Source: Chondrosia reniformis
Taxonomy: Eukaryota > Porifera > Demospongiae > Chondrillida > Chondrillidae
Assembly: GCA_947172415.1 (NCBI GenBank)
Contig: OX359201.1
Location: forward strand, 4,836,001 to 4,900,000
DNA length: 64,000 bases
Direction of reading: 5' to 3'
Below, in pieces: positions 25,801-38,421 of the stretch. The notes beneath the pieces are model-generated. The model ran no database searches, had not been told where the DNA came from, and worked only from the letters and a program-made list of their open reading frames with translations. Positions within the stretch are counted from its first letter, which is position 1. Every line of letters begins with the position of its first letter. A program made the translations under genes and the position numbers.

Positions 25801-28800
25801 CGGAAACATGTTGAAAAGAGACACTTCTGAGTATTGTGGAGGAGGTAGAATCACACTTCCATCAGCAAACTTGCTCAATGCCTCTTTGGGACTCAACCAC
25901 TGGAGAGAAGGAGACATAGGTAGGTTAGGGGTCCATTATTAGTAGCCAGGAGCTATAATAACATTCTGCTTTATTAGTAAACAAAGTGGTCTGGGGTTGC
26001 ATGTGTTTGTATACATCATAACAAACTAAAAATAGTACAGTATATATGGGGTGAACATCTCCTAGGAGACCAAAGGAAAGGCTTACACAAGTTGCCTTAT
26101 ATACACTTGTGTATATAATAAATCTGGAATAAACACTTCCTTATATAGAAATGTGGCCACCTCAGACCCAATTGTGGTCATCACTATAGCAACATGAAGC
26201 AATCTGTGATCTATATTTGGAACTGGTTAGTCATGACAGGTTTTTGAACAGGAAATCCTCTCATATTATCTGTTCTATATACATTTGTTAATGTGACACT
26301 ATAAATAGATGTAATGTTTATTTAGCAAATGACCAAATTTAAATGTCAAGGCCACTTCTTCCCTCAACACATTTACTGCCTGTGCAGAACTGGTGTGCCG
26401 CATCAGCATGATGATCTGAACTTCACCTTTTCTTTAATTTATTCCCTTACTCATAATCATTTTAAGTTCTTGTGTTAAGGTCACCTTTGTAAATGGACAT
26501 TTAGGCTCTTTTAATCATTTTATTCATTCATCTCGCAGAATTATTTTCACCTATATGATCATCAGTCCTCTTTTTCATCCTCTCACTGTATATTACAAGG
26601 GGTACCTAGAATATTGGCTAAAGGTCTCCCCAGTTAAAATTAGATACTTGAATACTTGAAAAGGACTGTATAGGTATGTAGGTACTGATTGCCACAAGTA
26701 AATGTATGTAAATTGTAAATCATGTCACAAAGTGGTCATTCATGGTAAAGGTTGCACCAATCAGATTACAGGATCAGTGAGGTATGCCAGGAGGAGACAT
26801 AAAGTCATACACTAATAACAGGAAGAACAATCCATATGTGCTAATATACAAAGGAAATTGAGAGAGCAATTACAGTGCACTTACAAGTAGGAAACGAGTA
26901 GACAGAATATGGAAATGGTTGTTTAACAATATCCATTGAACAATTGTAGCATTCATATCCTTTCAATATTAAATATAAAACATTACAATAGCAACTGTCA
27001 ATAGTATAAACAGTATAATCATCAAATAGAATGACTTTTAATTTCTGTCTAGGAAGGAAATTATAATCCATCTGATAGGATTCTATTCTTAAACACTATT
27101 TAGACCGTGAATTACCCAAGACAATTGTTACTACACTACATTCATAGTGTGTAAAGGTCTGATGTTACAGTGATAGACAGTGAATATAGTGATGAATGTC
27201 CTCCAATTGTTACTACACTACATTCATTGTGTGTCAAGGTCTGATGTTACAGTGATAGACAGTGAGTATAGTGATGAATGTCCACCGACACTGTAGAGAC
27301 TGGTCAATAGCTACTGTGCATATGAGCGAGGTACGTACCTCTGCTACGGCTATCTCCTTCAGCTCCGGAGACACCTCGGACTGCTGGTCCAATCCACATA
27401 TATAGAACACTGTGTCATATCTACGGTGCAGGTTCTCGGGCGTCAGCCAATTTGACCATTCAATGAGTGACCATACATCCGGAAGAACACAAAGTTCACT
27501 GTGAAATAAAAACAGTTCAAGTCAATATTGGCCAAAGTATGAAACTCATTATGAAATAAATATGAAATATGAAATAAAAAAGATTTATATTAATAATAAA
27601 GAAATAAATATGAAATAAAAACAGCTGAATTCAGCTGAATTCAATGGATATTGACAAAAGGTATAATTTCTATTTGTTTGAATAGTAATCTCTTTTAAGT
27701 GTTTATCTTTCCAAACAGAAGAGATAAAACTAATGCATTGAGCAATAATTTTGCTTTATCTGCCGCAATTTCCTTTACGACTCAAAAGCAGTAGCTTAAA
27801 GTGACCACTGAACCCAGGCAATGCACCAAAAACCTACAAAGTTGAACCAGTTGGAGACATACTGTAGACATAATTACACCAAGTTAACCATATAAGGTGC
27901 CCAATGGCTTAGGAGGTTTCACAAACAAACTCCTATTAGGCCAGCATAGGCAGAAAGGTGTAACAACTGATCAGGAACATAGTAATTTAGATGATTATTT
28001 GAGAAGGCTTCAAAGCATTAAAAGTGATCACTGGTGTAAATGGATATGGAGAGGTGATGGTGTGGGGTCACCCTGCGGTTCTCATTCTGGGAATAACAAC
28101 AGAACTAAAGCTTATCAGAACACAATACTGCTAAAGTGATTTGTACTATATTATGATATCCAATCTGTGCTATTAAATAACTCTTCAATAGTTGCATGGT
28201 AACCCAAATTTGAACAATACTATTATTTCATGCACTGTTCTGCAGCTAAAATTGGATGAATAGCGAGGTACTGGATACAGTCACATTCTGGCAGAATTCC
28301 AGAGATCCATTAGCGTACATCACATTACATAACAAGAATATTAAAGCTGTATGTAGCACTACCTGGAGATCTCCATAGTGATAGATTGTGTAATAACAAA
28401 CATAGCATAGTAACAAATAACTATCTTGGTATTTATGTATGCACTAAATATGAAAATCAGAACTAAGAGGATAGAAGCCTAAATGATGCTTACTATAAAT
28501 TATTATGAAGCAGTTCTAAGAAATTACCATAGGTATGTATGTACATATGCACTTATACATCAATTACTAAATGCTCACATACCGACAAAGTTTTAGGAAA
28601 TTCTCAGTATTTTCATGAACACTGTCTCTCCAATGAGATAACTCCTTGTCGCTCATGCATTTCACACAGGGCCTGACTGTTCCTGTCCTTCCTCCAGCTT
28701 TAGGAAATTTTTCTACATCCACCATATTTCTGGCTAGAAGAACACCTGACTCTTCAAATGTCTCTCTAATTGCACATATTCTCATGGCAACCTCTCCTGG

Positions 28801-30872
28801 GACGCCATTCACTGGAAAGGTATCATAAATAGGTAGTCTTTTAGTCTTTGGAAACCACTGAACAAGTGAGTTCACTGAATAGCCTGATGGAGTGGAGAAA
28901 AGGTCAAACCATTGAGGTGAATAGTCTGCTTCATCCAAAACACCTCCTGGAAACACATGACTGTCTCCCTGCATGAGAAGGAAATCAATAAAATCTATCT
29001 CACAGCATTCAGGAATAGTCTTTTGATCCCTCTATAAGCAGTGAGATCAAAGGATATCTTCTTGGAAATTCATCCTTCACATTAAATACAGCTTACGTAG
29101 GTGTTATTATTATACTGAAACTCCACTTAGCTCAACGCAAGGCTACTTTACAGGGAGATTAGCGAAGACACTTCTAGAATGTTCTTCAGTAGTTTTGAAA
29201 ATTACAGGGAGACTAGTGAATTACAAAATCAAACACAATACATAAACCCTTAAAATCTTAAATAGCTATTCAGCTATTCAGAATTTGCAGCTGTTTCTTG
29301 TACAAGTGTATACAGTTTTATATTGAAAGGGACAAATTTATACACTTTGTACAATAAACAGCTGAAAATGAGCTTTTATGTAAGATTTTAAGGGTTTAAA
29401 CCAGATAGTGTTAGGTGAAGGGGGCTAACATTTGCTATATGTTACAAAGAGACTACAAATATGAATCACGGTTCAGATTCTCTAGTGGCAGAACGTCTTC
29501 AATCTGCTGATGTCCTTCAACTTGAGGTGTGCTAATTCAGATCCTTAAGAGTGAGAATACCAGCTTTATATAGGAATACATGATGATACCATTTTCATTT
29601 TACATATATAAATATACAGTATGTATATACATACATACACAATCAGACTTTAGTCCCTCGATTAGACAGGTGTAGTAATTCCCAGTGATTATTTGTACCA
29701 CATACATTTACATACATATATGTACAATACATGAAAAACCATATTCCAAATATGGTTATCATGCCTATGAAGTTAAGGAAGCATAAAGAGAATAGACTTA
29801 AAAACACAATTTTCTTGGAATGTTTACTTAGATCACACATACGTAGTTCAGCCTGCCCGTGGTAACTGTTAACTGTTTAGGAGGAGACCGGTACTGTATC
29901 ATACTGTGTACCTGATACACATTAGGTAACCATAGTGATGTGATGCCTACATCCTCACCCAGGGGTGGAAGGAAAGAATGACCACATTAAAGAATCATAC
30001 CTTTAATCCAAACATTTAGAGTGACTTTACTTATTATCTAATATTGTTCTTTTGATAAAACCCACTCATCTAAGATATTTTTTCAATTTTCCTTTCATTT
30101 AGCTGTTTTCATTACAAAATTAGAGGTCAGCAAAGTAAAGCTTTCACCTTACCCCCTTACATAAAATACAGTCCCTAATACTGTAAGACACCATATGATA
30201 AACTGAGTCATTATATTAACAGGATGTGAATGTAATCATCTCATGAAGTGGGGCATTTTGTGAGATGGATTGCATCATCAATCATGTCACATGACGAATC
30301 ACATTCACACAAAACTGTTGAGGATGTATCATGTGCTCAAAATTACCAAACAACTATCAGATCTAATAAACAGCCCTACCCAAAGTGAACAATGACCATA
30401 TAAGTTAATGTGTGTGTGTGTGTGTCAGATCAGTGTTCAGTGTAATTTCATCACTGTAGAAATATTCATGCCTTTAAAAGCTCGTCCTAATAGAAAACTC
30501 GTGTGTTATCAAGCTCCAACTATGTTTTGGTACATTGATCGATTGATCGTATACATCACATCCGCCTTGAACACCCACAACTTTTGTAAATAGAAACATA
30601 AAGATGACTGAACAAACTCATTCACAAACTCTGACGATGCAAGCATACATACATAAGCTACATACCATAAATTTAGCTTCAACGCTTCGTTTGACAAAGA
30701 GAATTTCAAAATCCTCGCTGCGATGAGGCATCGTCTGAAAAGTCAGTGGACTAACAGTTACGACAGCGGATTTGTCCAAGGTTTTACATGTTTCAGAAAT
30801 GATTCCATATCTACAGTTCCTTGAGCAAGCTAAAATCAGCCCAGCCGAGTTTCTCCATAGTCTCCCCGCCAT
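22848..30872 (-). CDS. NUDT19: NUDT19-like peroxisomal acyl-CoA diphosphatase
   Basis: Five exons: 30666-30872, 28583-28968, 27339-27498, 25702-25899, 22848-23168; 423 residues, phases consistent throughout. NUDT19 (RP2p) is a Nudix hydrolase that splits CoA and acyl-CoA into acyl-phosphopantetheine and 3',5'-ADP in peroxisomes. The N-terminal MPHRSEDFEILFVKRS is typical. FPGGVLDEAD (residues 75-84) opens the Nudix region, and the catalytic helix core REtFEESG is at 137-144; the large insertion between them is a known trait of this family. EWSNWLTPENLHRRYDT and LLPGDDLY are further family signatures. The start at 30872 (AAAAATGGC) is preferred over in-frame Met at 30977. The C-terminus SNL may be a weak PTS1. 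A second intact terminal exon lies at 18645-18965. Intron 1 is about 1.7 kb, and the last intron contains one G-rich MITE and part of the segmental duplication. Confidence 0.92.
24457..24684 (+). mobile_element. Insert with a SAP-like 42-codon frame
   Basis: This block is present in duplication copy 2 only; copy 1 passes directly from the sequence before it to the sequence after it, near 20665. It begins TGACGTCACAAAACGTCA and contains an open frame at 24573-24698 (41 residues) whose second half, LKQLTVKLLKELCRE, resembles the first helix of a SAP domain as found at the N-terminus of some transposon-encoded proteins. The frame then runs into host DNA and stops. It is probably a 5' fragment of a transposable element or retrocopy; the family is not identified. 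Confidence 0.5.
25429..25598. mobile_element. MITE with G-homopolymer runs
   Basis: A ~170-bp element with inverted ends: CTAGCCAGGACTGCAT on the left, and on the right the reverse complement of CTAGCAGGGCTGCATAGAG. The interior has several G runs of 5-9 bases. An inverted second copy is at 38681-38823. It lies in the last NUDT19 intron. Confidence 0.75.
27121..27286. repeat. Two-unit 81-bp tandem repeat
   Basis: Two units of about 81 bp, each starting CAATTGTTACTACACTACA and ending GATGAATGTCC, in NUDT19 intron 3 just 3' (on the minus strand) of exon 3. No coding potential. Confidence 0.85.
27897..28139 (+). pseudogene. Possible Tc1/mariner transposase relic
   Basis: A short plus-strand frame in NUDT19 intron 2. 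In one frame it reads WKWIWRGD-like residues, in a shifted frame GEVMVWG, followed by TKAYQNTILLK. Tc1-like transposases have a G-G-S-V-M-V-W-G segment followed by a residue pattern like this one. No terminal repeats and no catalytic DDE triad can be seen. The call is weak. Confidence 0.25.
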
Positions 30873-31087
30873 TTTTGATAGCACAGCCCGTAGCTGCGTA
30901 ATGTCAAGGGCGTGGTGGTCTACGGTAGTCCAGCTAGCTATAGATGTACTTACATGGGGCAGTGGAAAACAGATCATTCATTACACATTTCAGGAGATTA
31001 TACAGAGCGACGATTAACAGATAAAATGTACACAAATAAAAAGAACAAGTACATATAATATATAATATAAAATGTTCCCTCCTCCTT

Positions 31088-31840
31088 TCACCAAACGTCT
31101 ACAGTTTTAATAGCTTTCTTCTTTTTCAACATGCTTGATCTTCTGTGTAGACTTTCTGATTCTTTGTCTAAAATACTCTTCATGTATCGGTAAGTATCCA
31201 TTGAGGCAATCGTCATCGGCGAGCGCCCCAAAACGTCTCTGTAAAGCGGGTTGGCTCCCAGGACTATCAGCAGTCGTACGCACTGCTTGTACTGCAGTCC
31301 TACTGCGGTGTGAAGTGGCGTGACGTTGTTAAAGTCTCCTTTGTTTAAATCAGCTCCTGATGCAACTAGCGCTACTAAGCATTGCTCAAACTCCTTAGAA
31401 TGGTATCTAGGATCGCTGTGAATGATCAGCCAATGGAGAGGAGTTAATCCGTTTTTAATGTCCGTAGAATTAGGATCGGCTCCCCTTGAGAGAAGTGCCA
31501 GCAGGACTTCCACTTGACAGTACTTGGCAGCTCTGTGCAATGCAGTCACATCATCGTAGTCTGCAACATTGCAGTCAATCAGTTTCCCATCCAATAAGGA
31601 CTCCACAACTGAGACATTTCCCATGCTTGCAGCTTGAAACAGTTGTACCCTCAGCTTTGCTTCCCTCTCTGTGCACTTCTTAAAAGAAAAGTGCTTCTTG
31701 ATAGTTGAAGTTGATAGTGTGTTTTTCTTGACCTTCTTTTCATCTGGAGGTTTGGCATAAGGACCTAACTCAAGCAAGTTTGAAACAGAGTTCCACTTTT
31801 TGGAAGGCCTTCTTCTCATAGTAACTCTAACACCAGCCAT
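31088..31840 (-). CDS. Intronless ankyrin-repeat protein
   Basis: Single-exon gene of 250 residues. Residues 1-55 are basic and lysine/serine-rich. About four to five ankyrin repeats follow from residue 62 to 215, seen as repeated A-A-x-x-G/C-x-x-x-V-x-x-L-L and xTALHxAA, LTPLHWL, VTPLHTA motifs with loops GADPNSTD, GADLNKGD and GANPLYRD. The C-terminus is basic (KKKKAIKTVDVW). Ankyrin repeats bind proteins; no catalytic domain is present, so the role is unknown, and I do not recognise a specific orthologue. It is followed on the same strand by NUDT19, about 215 bp from stop to the NUDT19 start. An AT-rich TATATATATTTTTAAAT stretch directly precedes the ATG. Confidence 0.88.
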   Translation of the reverse strand: MAGVRVTMRRRPSKKWNSVSNLLELGPYAKPPDEKKVKKNTLSTSTIKKHFSFKKCTEREAKLRVQLFQAASMGNVSVVESLLDGKLIDCNVADYDDVTALHRAAKYCQVEVLLALLSRGADPNSTDIKNGLTPLHWLIIHSDPRYHSKEFEQCLVALVASGADLNKGDFNNVTPLHTAVGLQYKQCVRLLIVLGANPLYRDVLGRSPMTIASMDTYRYMKSILDKESESLHRRSSMLKKKKAIKTVDVW

Positions 31841-34800
31841 GGCTTCTATATATATTTTTAAATATTAAGTCTTCTTATCTTTTCTGAAATGCCAACCAGA
31901 GTTGGAATGACTCCTTTTATTAGCTTGTAAATACAGGAAGTGAATTCATTCCATACATATTTGTCACCATTTTATGGATCAAAGGCTCTACGTATAGAAC
32001 TACGGGAAGGTATACAGTTATTATATGACATCATATACTTTGAAAAAGGCTTAAATTGAAATTATTCCGATATATTATAGTGATTATGTAATCATGCATA
32101 TCAATTATGTATATAGGGCCTATATTTCATGAAATGCTGAGCTCTTTCTGATAAGATACTCCTCTTTGTAGGCCATTGAATTCAATCAAGTGAGGTGAGC
32201 CTAATGTTTCACAGGATACCATATCAACTATAGACACTCTCACAAAGTATTTAATCAGCCAATTATCTCACTGATCTTAAAAATGAATTTTATGAACATT
32301 TATGAATTGGATATGTATATAATACAGGATACTTATTATTCATAATAGCTTTGATGATTACCTATAAAGGATATACGGCATATCTTCATGATGGAGGTAT
32401 GTATTAAATACACAAATGTATGTAGAGGGGGTTACACAGTTGCTGGCTTAGGCACGACACCTAAATAATCGGATTTTCCTGATTGACTGACAGTATATGC
32501 ATACACATGCATACGTATATGTCATAGTAATATAATCAGAAATTAATGTCATATTATAAAGTATTATGAATACATATTATAATGATAATTTCTCCATATA
32601 TGCACTATATGCACAGATCGACCAATCAGTGCATTTAACTCCCTAGTAAACTTTTAAGTAATACAACCTACATACGTATATTAACTACTCATTTTTATTC
32701 TATACTTTCTCCTATTGTAATACATATAAATCTACATAATATATACATATTAAGTGGAATCTTATTAATTTTGATTTATTTGATTCATAGCTATAAGTTT
32801 TTGTGTACTTATATAAACAAGTAAATTAAGACATTCAAATGTTCAAACAAAGCAGATAATATATATAGTTAGAATCGGATCGAGATTCCATTGTATATAG
32901 TACGTATATACTCCAGCGAACAGATGATAAACAAATAGTACATACCTGTTTTGACAAACATGTAAATGAACAAGTCACGTATATAACACAATATATATGA
33001 AGGATACTATACTTTTGAGCTAAGCCTAACTTAGAATTAGCCAGAGAAGGAATATGTAACATTTTAAAGTAATGAGTGAATCACTTTACTTTCAAAAGCA
33101 GTAGTTCTATATATATACGTATATAATTTCTCCTCATACGATTTACTGTGGGTATTATAAAACAACAATAATTACGCTTTTAATTCCTGAATAGGCTTAG
33201 AAGTATGGGGAATGTATAAGCTATAGAGATTTAAATTTATCTGTATTTACGTATGTAAAACATATCTATGTGAAGGTGGTATATGTAAAAAATATTTGAA
33301 TTCCTTGCCTATAAACATGCCTATACGTATGTACGTATGTTACAATATACGTAGTAATCATTAAAAAGGAAAAAGGAAAAATACACATATTGTGCATTAC
33401 TTCCAGCTTAGAAGTCTTAAAACCCAATAAGTGTACATATACACATGTGGGCTTCAAAGTATGCTAAATACTATAAATTATTAATTATAAAGCCATATAT
33501 AGACATGAAGGGTATATAGCCTTAGGATTCTTAGGATATATACCCCCTCAATGATTTAGGCTGCATTTGTTAATTATACAGATAGGATCATGACATACCC
33601 CTAGTACACCGTGATGGAATGTAACAATTTCATCAACTACCTTACAATGCGGCCACACCTTTTAGGAGAATATACTGTGCGACTGTAGCCATTAGACAGT
33701 ATATAGGACTCAGTGTGAGTATTCATTAGTACAGCTTCAATCTCTATAATGACCAGATTATATCTTGTCATTATTAGCTGTTGGTATGCCATTTATCATA
33801 GCAAAATCCAAACTGAATATAGCAATATCACTTAAAAGCTAGACATTTCATTTAGTCACTGACTATTGCAATTTTGCAGCCAAACATCCTGACTATATGA
33901 AGTTCTATACTTAAATATATTTTCTTATTGATGTAGACCTCACTCTGTGAAAGGCCATTTATAAGCTAATTATATACAACTATTGCAACCATTTAGAAAG
34001 TTGTATATTTTACAGACATAATAAAAACCACCTTGGATTGCTGTCTATTTACATAATGTACTTATATATTCGACATGGCATACTGCTCTAAACTCACTAA
34101 CGGTGATATTTTTAAAGACACATACACAAGTATAAGTCATTTTACATCTTTATTTGTATACTTTATGCCTGTAATACGGAAGCCTACAATTGAATATATA
34201 TGCGTATATATGCATATGTACGTATATACATGTACATAGATAGAACATAATTCTTAATGTACTACATTTATTCTATTGTAAAAGGCCTACAGGAGAGTCC
34301 TTTCTTCAAATGCATGCTTCTGCTTCACTGTGTTGGACAACTGTTTCTGGGAATAACACCCTTCATCAGTGGCCTTGGAAGTCTAACTGTAAGTTGCTAA
34401 GATACACTTGGTCGGGGGTGACTGTAAAATCTATACAAGATGGCTGCTGCAGAGTGCACTGGAAGTGTACGCTGACATAAACATTCCTACTTACCTGGTG
34501 CAGTTGATGAATTATTAGATAACTTTAAACATGTATAGGCTATCTGCTTTTTAAGAATATTTAGTATTTCTGAGTACAGGTTTGTTTTATTTACATATAT
34601 AGTAATATGATTTATAGAGTAATTTTGAGCTAAACAATTGAATTTATCAACTTAAACATTTGATTGACTGCACGTTCAACTTTTGGAAAAGAAGTACATA
34701 CAGCCTAGTAAATTGCAACAATCCATAACTTCAACTACATATATACGTATGTACATATGTGTACGTATATTGATGTACAGACCCACATACGTATGCCTAT

Positions 34801-35109
34801 ATATAGGTAGTTTTAACTACTATCATTGATTGCAGCTCTTAACAACTGCGATTACATCATATTGAAGTAGTACTAAATCTAAATGTGTCTTTCTTGGAGA
34901 AGTGAAAAACAATTTTATGGTAAGAATGGACTACTAGGAGTATAAGGTTGTCAACAACAATTCATAGCGGGGTTTCAATAATTAAGGTGAAATACCTTTG
35001 AATTGATCCAGCAGTCGGAGTACGTGACTAACTGAAAATTCATTAGATTACATAAAAGCTACATTGCTATTCATACCAAACAATACTCTAAAATGGTAAC
35101 ATGAGTACA
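31841..35109. other. AT-rich intergenic region
   Basis: No exon-like frame with splice sites was found on either strand. It is rich in TATA/TACGTA-type words. A degraded copy of the ~230-bp dispersed repeat (TTCTGGGAATAACACCCTTC) lies at about 34290-34386. Confidence 0.7.
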
Positions 35110-36866
35110 CTATGACTTCATCTTAGCCTGAAGCTGAAAGTTCTCTTGCTGTAGCTTGGCAAGCATCTCTCGTGCACTCTCTTGTTTCTTCTCTAATTCT
35201 TTAATGGTGCCCTCCACTCTTTCCCTATAAGGTAACACAACACCAAACTACTAAATAAAACAAAACCCTTTCAAACACTCAAGGACAAGCAACATCTAAT
35301 ACGTACGTACGCATACGTAGACCACTGACTAGTTAAACAAAGCCTTGCAGTAATGTATCAGTACATTACAAAGCTGATGGTTAAACTAAACAGATAAAAG
35401 TCATGTTGAATTAGATGATAGGAATTTCTTCTAACTGTACCAAATTAACTGAGATGGTTCATCTTTGGTTTGTTGAGCATCTAGAGATGCAGTTTGTTTC
35501 TTGAGAATCGGACATTTCAACCCCGGGATCTTCTTCAGTGACTGATTATCAAGAAACAAACTTCATCTCTAGACGCTCAACATGGTCGTAGCCTTGTGTT
35601 CAAAAAGGGGGATGCTTTTCATAACAGTGAAATGTTTTGGCTCAAAATTCATTTTTGAGCTGGGGCACACTTGATCGTTAATAGTAATAGGAATTGTGTG
35701 CTTTGCTACTTCATTGCTGTGCCCTACTTGGATTATAATTTGCCTTTTTAGTTGAAAGGGAGGTACGAACGCACCCAACACACTCCCCCCCAGCCTATGG
35801 GCTTGCTCAAAAGACTAAAGATGAACCATCTCAAATATGAAGTTCAAATAATTCCTTCTTTTTCATGACAGTGAAAGATGGCCAGCTTCTCCTCATTAGA
35901 GTACACATACATATCAGAACATTAGAACTCTGTAACATGGCATTGTGTGACACTAGTAGAGATCTACTTGCCAGAAACACACAGAGTTTGTATTTATTAA
36001 TACTAACTTAATTAACATATTAATTATGGATATTGAAATCACATTGTCTCATATATTGATTAAAGCCGGTACATATGAATGTGATATACACTCACAACTC
36101 GCTCTTTATATATTTCAGTCTCTTGTCCACAGTTTCCTTTGCTTCCGAAAGATCCTGTTTCACTAGAACTGGACCAACCAGTTTGTACACAACAGCATCC
36201 TCTTCTAGCACATCCAACTCCTAAATATCACATGACCACCACATAACAATCACATGAAGAAACAGGTAAATTGTACTGGTACTATACATAGTGAATATAA
36301 AAAGCAGAAGATTAAGGCACAACAAAATTTAACAACATTTATTGCTTTTATCTTTTATCCATAGCTAATCTATGGTTTTCATATTATTGGGGGTCAGTGA
36401 AAGAATTACCAATTAATAAATTACATAAAATAAAAATGATTTAATAAATAGACAGGTATACTGATGCAAGAGACACGTGATCAGAGCTTAGAATGGTACT
36501 GTTTGATAAATTAGAACCACTTGTTACATACATCTGTGACTTCTAAACTTGAATTTGTGGCTGACAACAAAAGATTACACAATTTTAAAATACAGTCACA
36601 TGATATGCATGAGTAATTTGTACATATACTTGCTTGTGCTAGAACTTACTTCTTTTACTGTTTTATTCTCATTTAACTGAGATTCCAACTGATTTTGTGC
36701 CGTAATAGACTGCTTAAATTCTAGCGTGCAATAGTAGAAAAATCATTTACAGATATTAATACAGTATTCTTAGCTGTATTTCAAAGTCAAACTAACCGTT
36801 TTGGATTTTCTGAAGTCCTTGTACTTGATCTTCTATAGTCTTTTGCAATGCTATTATTTGCGCCAT
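35110..36866 (-). CDS. PFDN6: Prefoldin subunit 6
   Basis: Four exons: 36797-36866, 36650-36720, 36096-36220, 35110-35224; 126 residues, close to the usual ~129. Beta-type prefoldin subunit of the hetero-hexameric cytosolic chaperone that hands unfolded actin and tubulin to the chaperonin CCT. The first helix (residues 2-45, coiled coil) leads to QLNENKTVKEELDVLEEDA, then the beta-hairpin segment VVYKLVGPVLVKQDLSEAK, then a second coiled coil from about residue 72 to the end. These are hallmarks of subunit 6. The start is fixed by the short first exon and faces MED22 only 45 bp away. Intron 3 holds a fold-back element at 35447-35835. Confidence 0.95.
35447..35835. mobile_element. Fold-back MITE, long copy
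   Basis: A ~385-bp element in PFDN6 intron 3. The outer ends are inverted copies: GAGATGGTTCATCTTTGGT on the left and ACTAAAGATGAACCATCTC on the right. An inner inverted pair (GAGCATCTAGAGATGCAG with TCATCTCTAGACGCTC) brackets GACATTTCAACCCCGGGATC. Shorter relatives are at 57594-57746, 56792-56891 (hairpin only) and, as fragments, near 19480-19560, 23290-23355, 53150-53230, 54740-54840 and 58475-58520. Confidence 0.75.
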
Positions 36867-36911
36867 TTTTCAAGATGTCTGACCTTGGGGAAAACCCTAT
36901 CTCACACCAAC
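36867..36911. promoter_or_regulatory. Bidirectional PFDN6/MED22 start region
   Basis: Only 45 bp separate the divergent ATG codons of PFDN6 and MED22. There is no TATA box. Both 5' untranslated regions must be extremely short, or each transcript must start inside the other gene. Confidence 0.7.
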
Positions 36912-38348
36912 ATGTCGAAAGATACAGCTCAGTATAGCAGGCAGCTGAGAGATCATGTTAAATCTCTCTTAGATAACTTTAACGAAATTTTAACTATCTC
37001 TACAGTAAGCAAATAATTTGATGGAGCATTTCAAAGGCGACGAGACTTACAGATCGTGTAAATGTTTTTGTGTTCGTAGGTAAACGAAGAGGAGCAGGGC
37101 GTCATGCCAGCTCAAGTCGAACACAAGGCTGGAGAAATTAAAGTTAGGGCAGCCAATATGGTAAGCTCATATTTATTAAATCGTCCTGCTGTCTATGGTC
37201 AGTGTACTACGCATTCATTTCCTTACATTCAACACTTATAAAGTAGAACAAAGGTTCAAGTATTCAAATATTTCCACAATTAGCCAATAGTTATAATTGA
37301 TATTGTGTACATGAAAAGTCAAATTTCGTTTTCCTTATGAAAGGATAAAGCCCTCAACTTTCCGCAATGTCATAGACTCTAACCACATGTTTTAGGTGCT
37401 GTACCACTTTACTGCCTTACAAATTGCCTGTAAAAGAGTTTGAGTATATACGTATAATGGCATATCGAGAATTTTACTATCTCTAGTATTACATATGTAT
37501 GGCAGAACACTGATGATCATAATAAGCTGTCAACTCCCAGTAATTATTTCTTTCATTTTTTCCCTCTTCAAAATGTTTAATGATTTGACTGTCACTTTGA
37601 TTATTCATGGGGCAGCATACTGAAATACTTCTGTAATAAATGTCTTATAGGCCTGGTACTGAACATATGTTGTACTGCTGAATGCACGTATATACGTATG
37701 TATCCATGTCTGTACATTTCTTTACAGAGTTTGTCAATCAATCAGGAGCTTAGGTTTATAAGTATTATCTATAGTTGTCCAGCCATCTTAGCAGGGATCT
37801 TCCTCTAAGGGTCAAAACTATATTTCATGAAATTCACCATTTTCCTACATGCTATGCCTACTCTTTAAAAAGCCTATAGGAAACTAAACCTGGAGAGAGC
37901 TTTGGATGAAGATACATGTTCTTTTCATTTCTTTCTTTTTCTTCTCCACTGGGCCAGCCAGCAGTTTCTGGCCATTCCACCCTTCATCAGTGACCCTGAG
38001 AATCTTTGTCTTGATCTTTTCTGAATCCTTGGCTCTCTATACTAAACCTAGGGGTCTTATATACACAAGTTTGTATTGTATACAAAGGTCTGGGTAAACT
38101 GAGTATTGCTTTATGTTCTGGTTCCCATCCTGTTCCATCTTGTTCAGGTCAGAGCGGCTGAGGCACTCTCTAAACTTGTAACAGACATACAAGAATTTCT
38201 CATTCTGAATGACTTTTCTAGCATCAACACCTCTATAAGTCAGCAGACTAGCGATTTGGAAAGTCTTATACAAGAGAGGCGAGAGGAGATGTTACAGCTG
38301 TACAAATGTCTGCAAACAGAATCCGATAGTTCAATGGACACGCATTAA
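36912..38348 (+). CDS. MED22: Mediator subunit 22 (SURF5)
   Basis: Three exons: 36912-37004, 37080-37160, 38148-38348; 124 residues. MED22 is a head-module subunit of the Mediator complex that links transcription factors to RNA polymerase II. LRDHVKSLLDNFNEIL (about residues 11-26), EIKVRAANMVRAAEALSKLV (about 49-68) and DIQEFLILNDFSSIN match the family in order, and the C-terminal helix is acidic and glutamine-rich. It ends near the family's conserved core length; vertebrate forms have longer tails. The third exon starts after CTTGTTCAG. Intron 2 contains a dispersed repeat copy (about 37840-38036). It diverges from PFDN6. Confidence 0.93.
37838..38038 (-). mobile_element. Dispersed repeat in MED22 intron 2
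   Basis: Minus-strand copy carrying ACCATTTTCCTACATGCTAT, GCTTTGGATGAAGATACA, CCACTGGGCCAGCCAGC and CACCCTTCATCAGTGACC. It ends at TGAATCCTTGG. Confidence 0.8.
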
Positions 38349-38415
38349 TGATAGTATTTGTATTTTTGTTTATTGCATGAAGGCAAAGGTTGACCTTTGT
38401 ACATAGATACCAATT

Positions 38416-38421
38416 AATAAA
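38416..38421 (+). terminator. MED22 poly(A) signal
   Basis: AATAAA about 70 bp after the MED22 stop, the nearest canonical hexamer on the plus strand. Confidence 0.6.
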
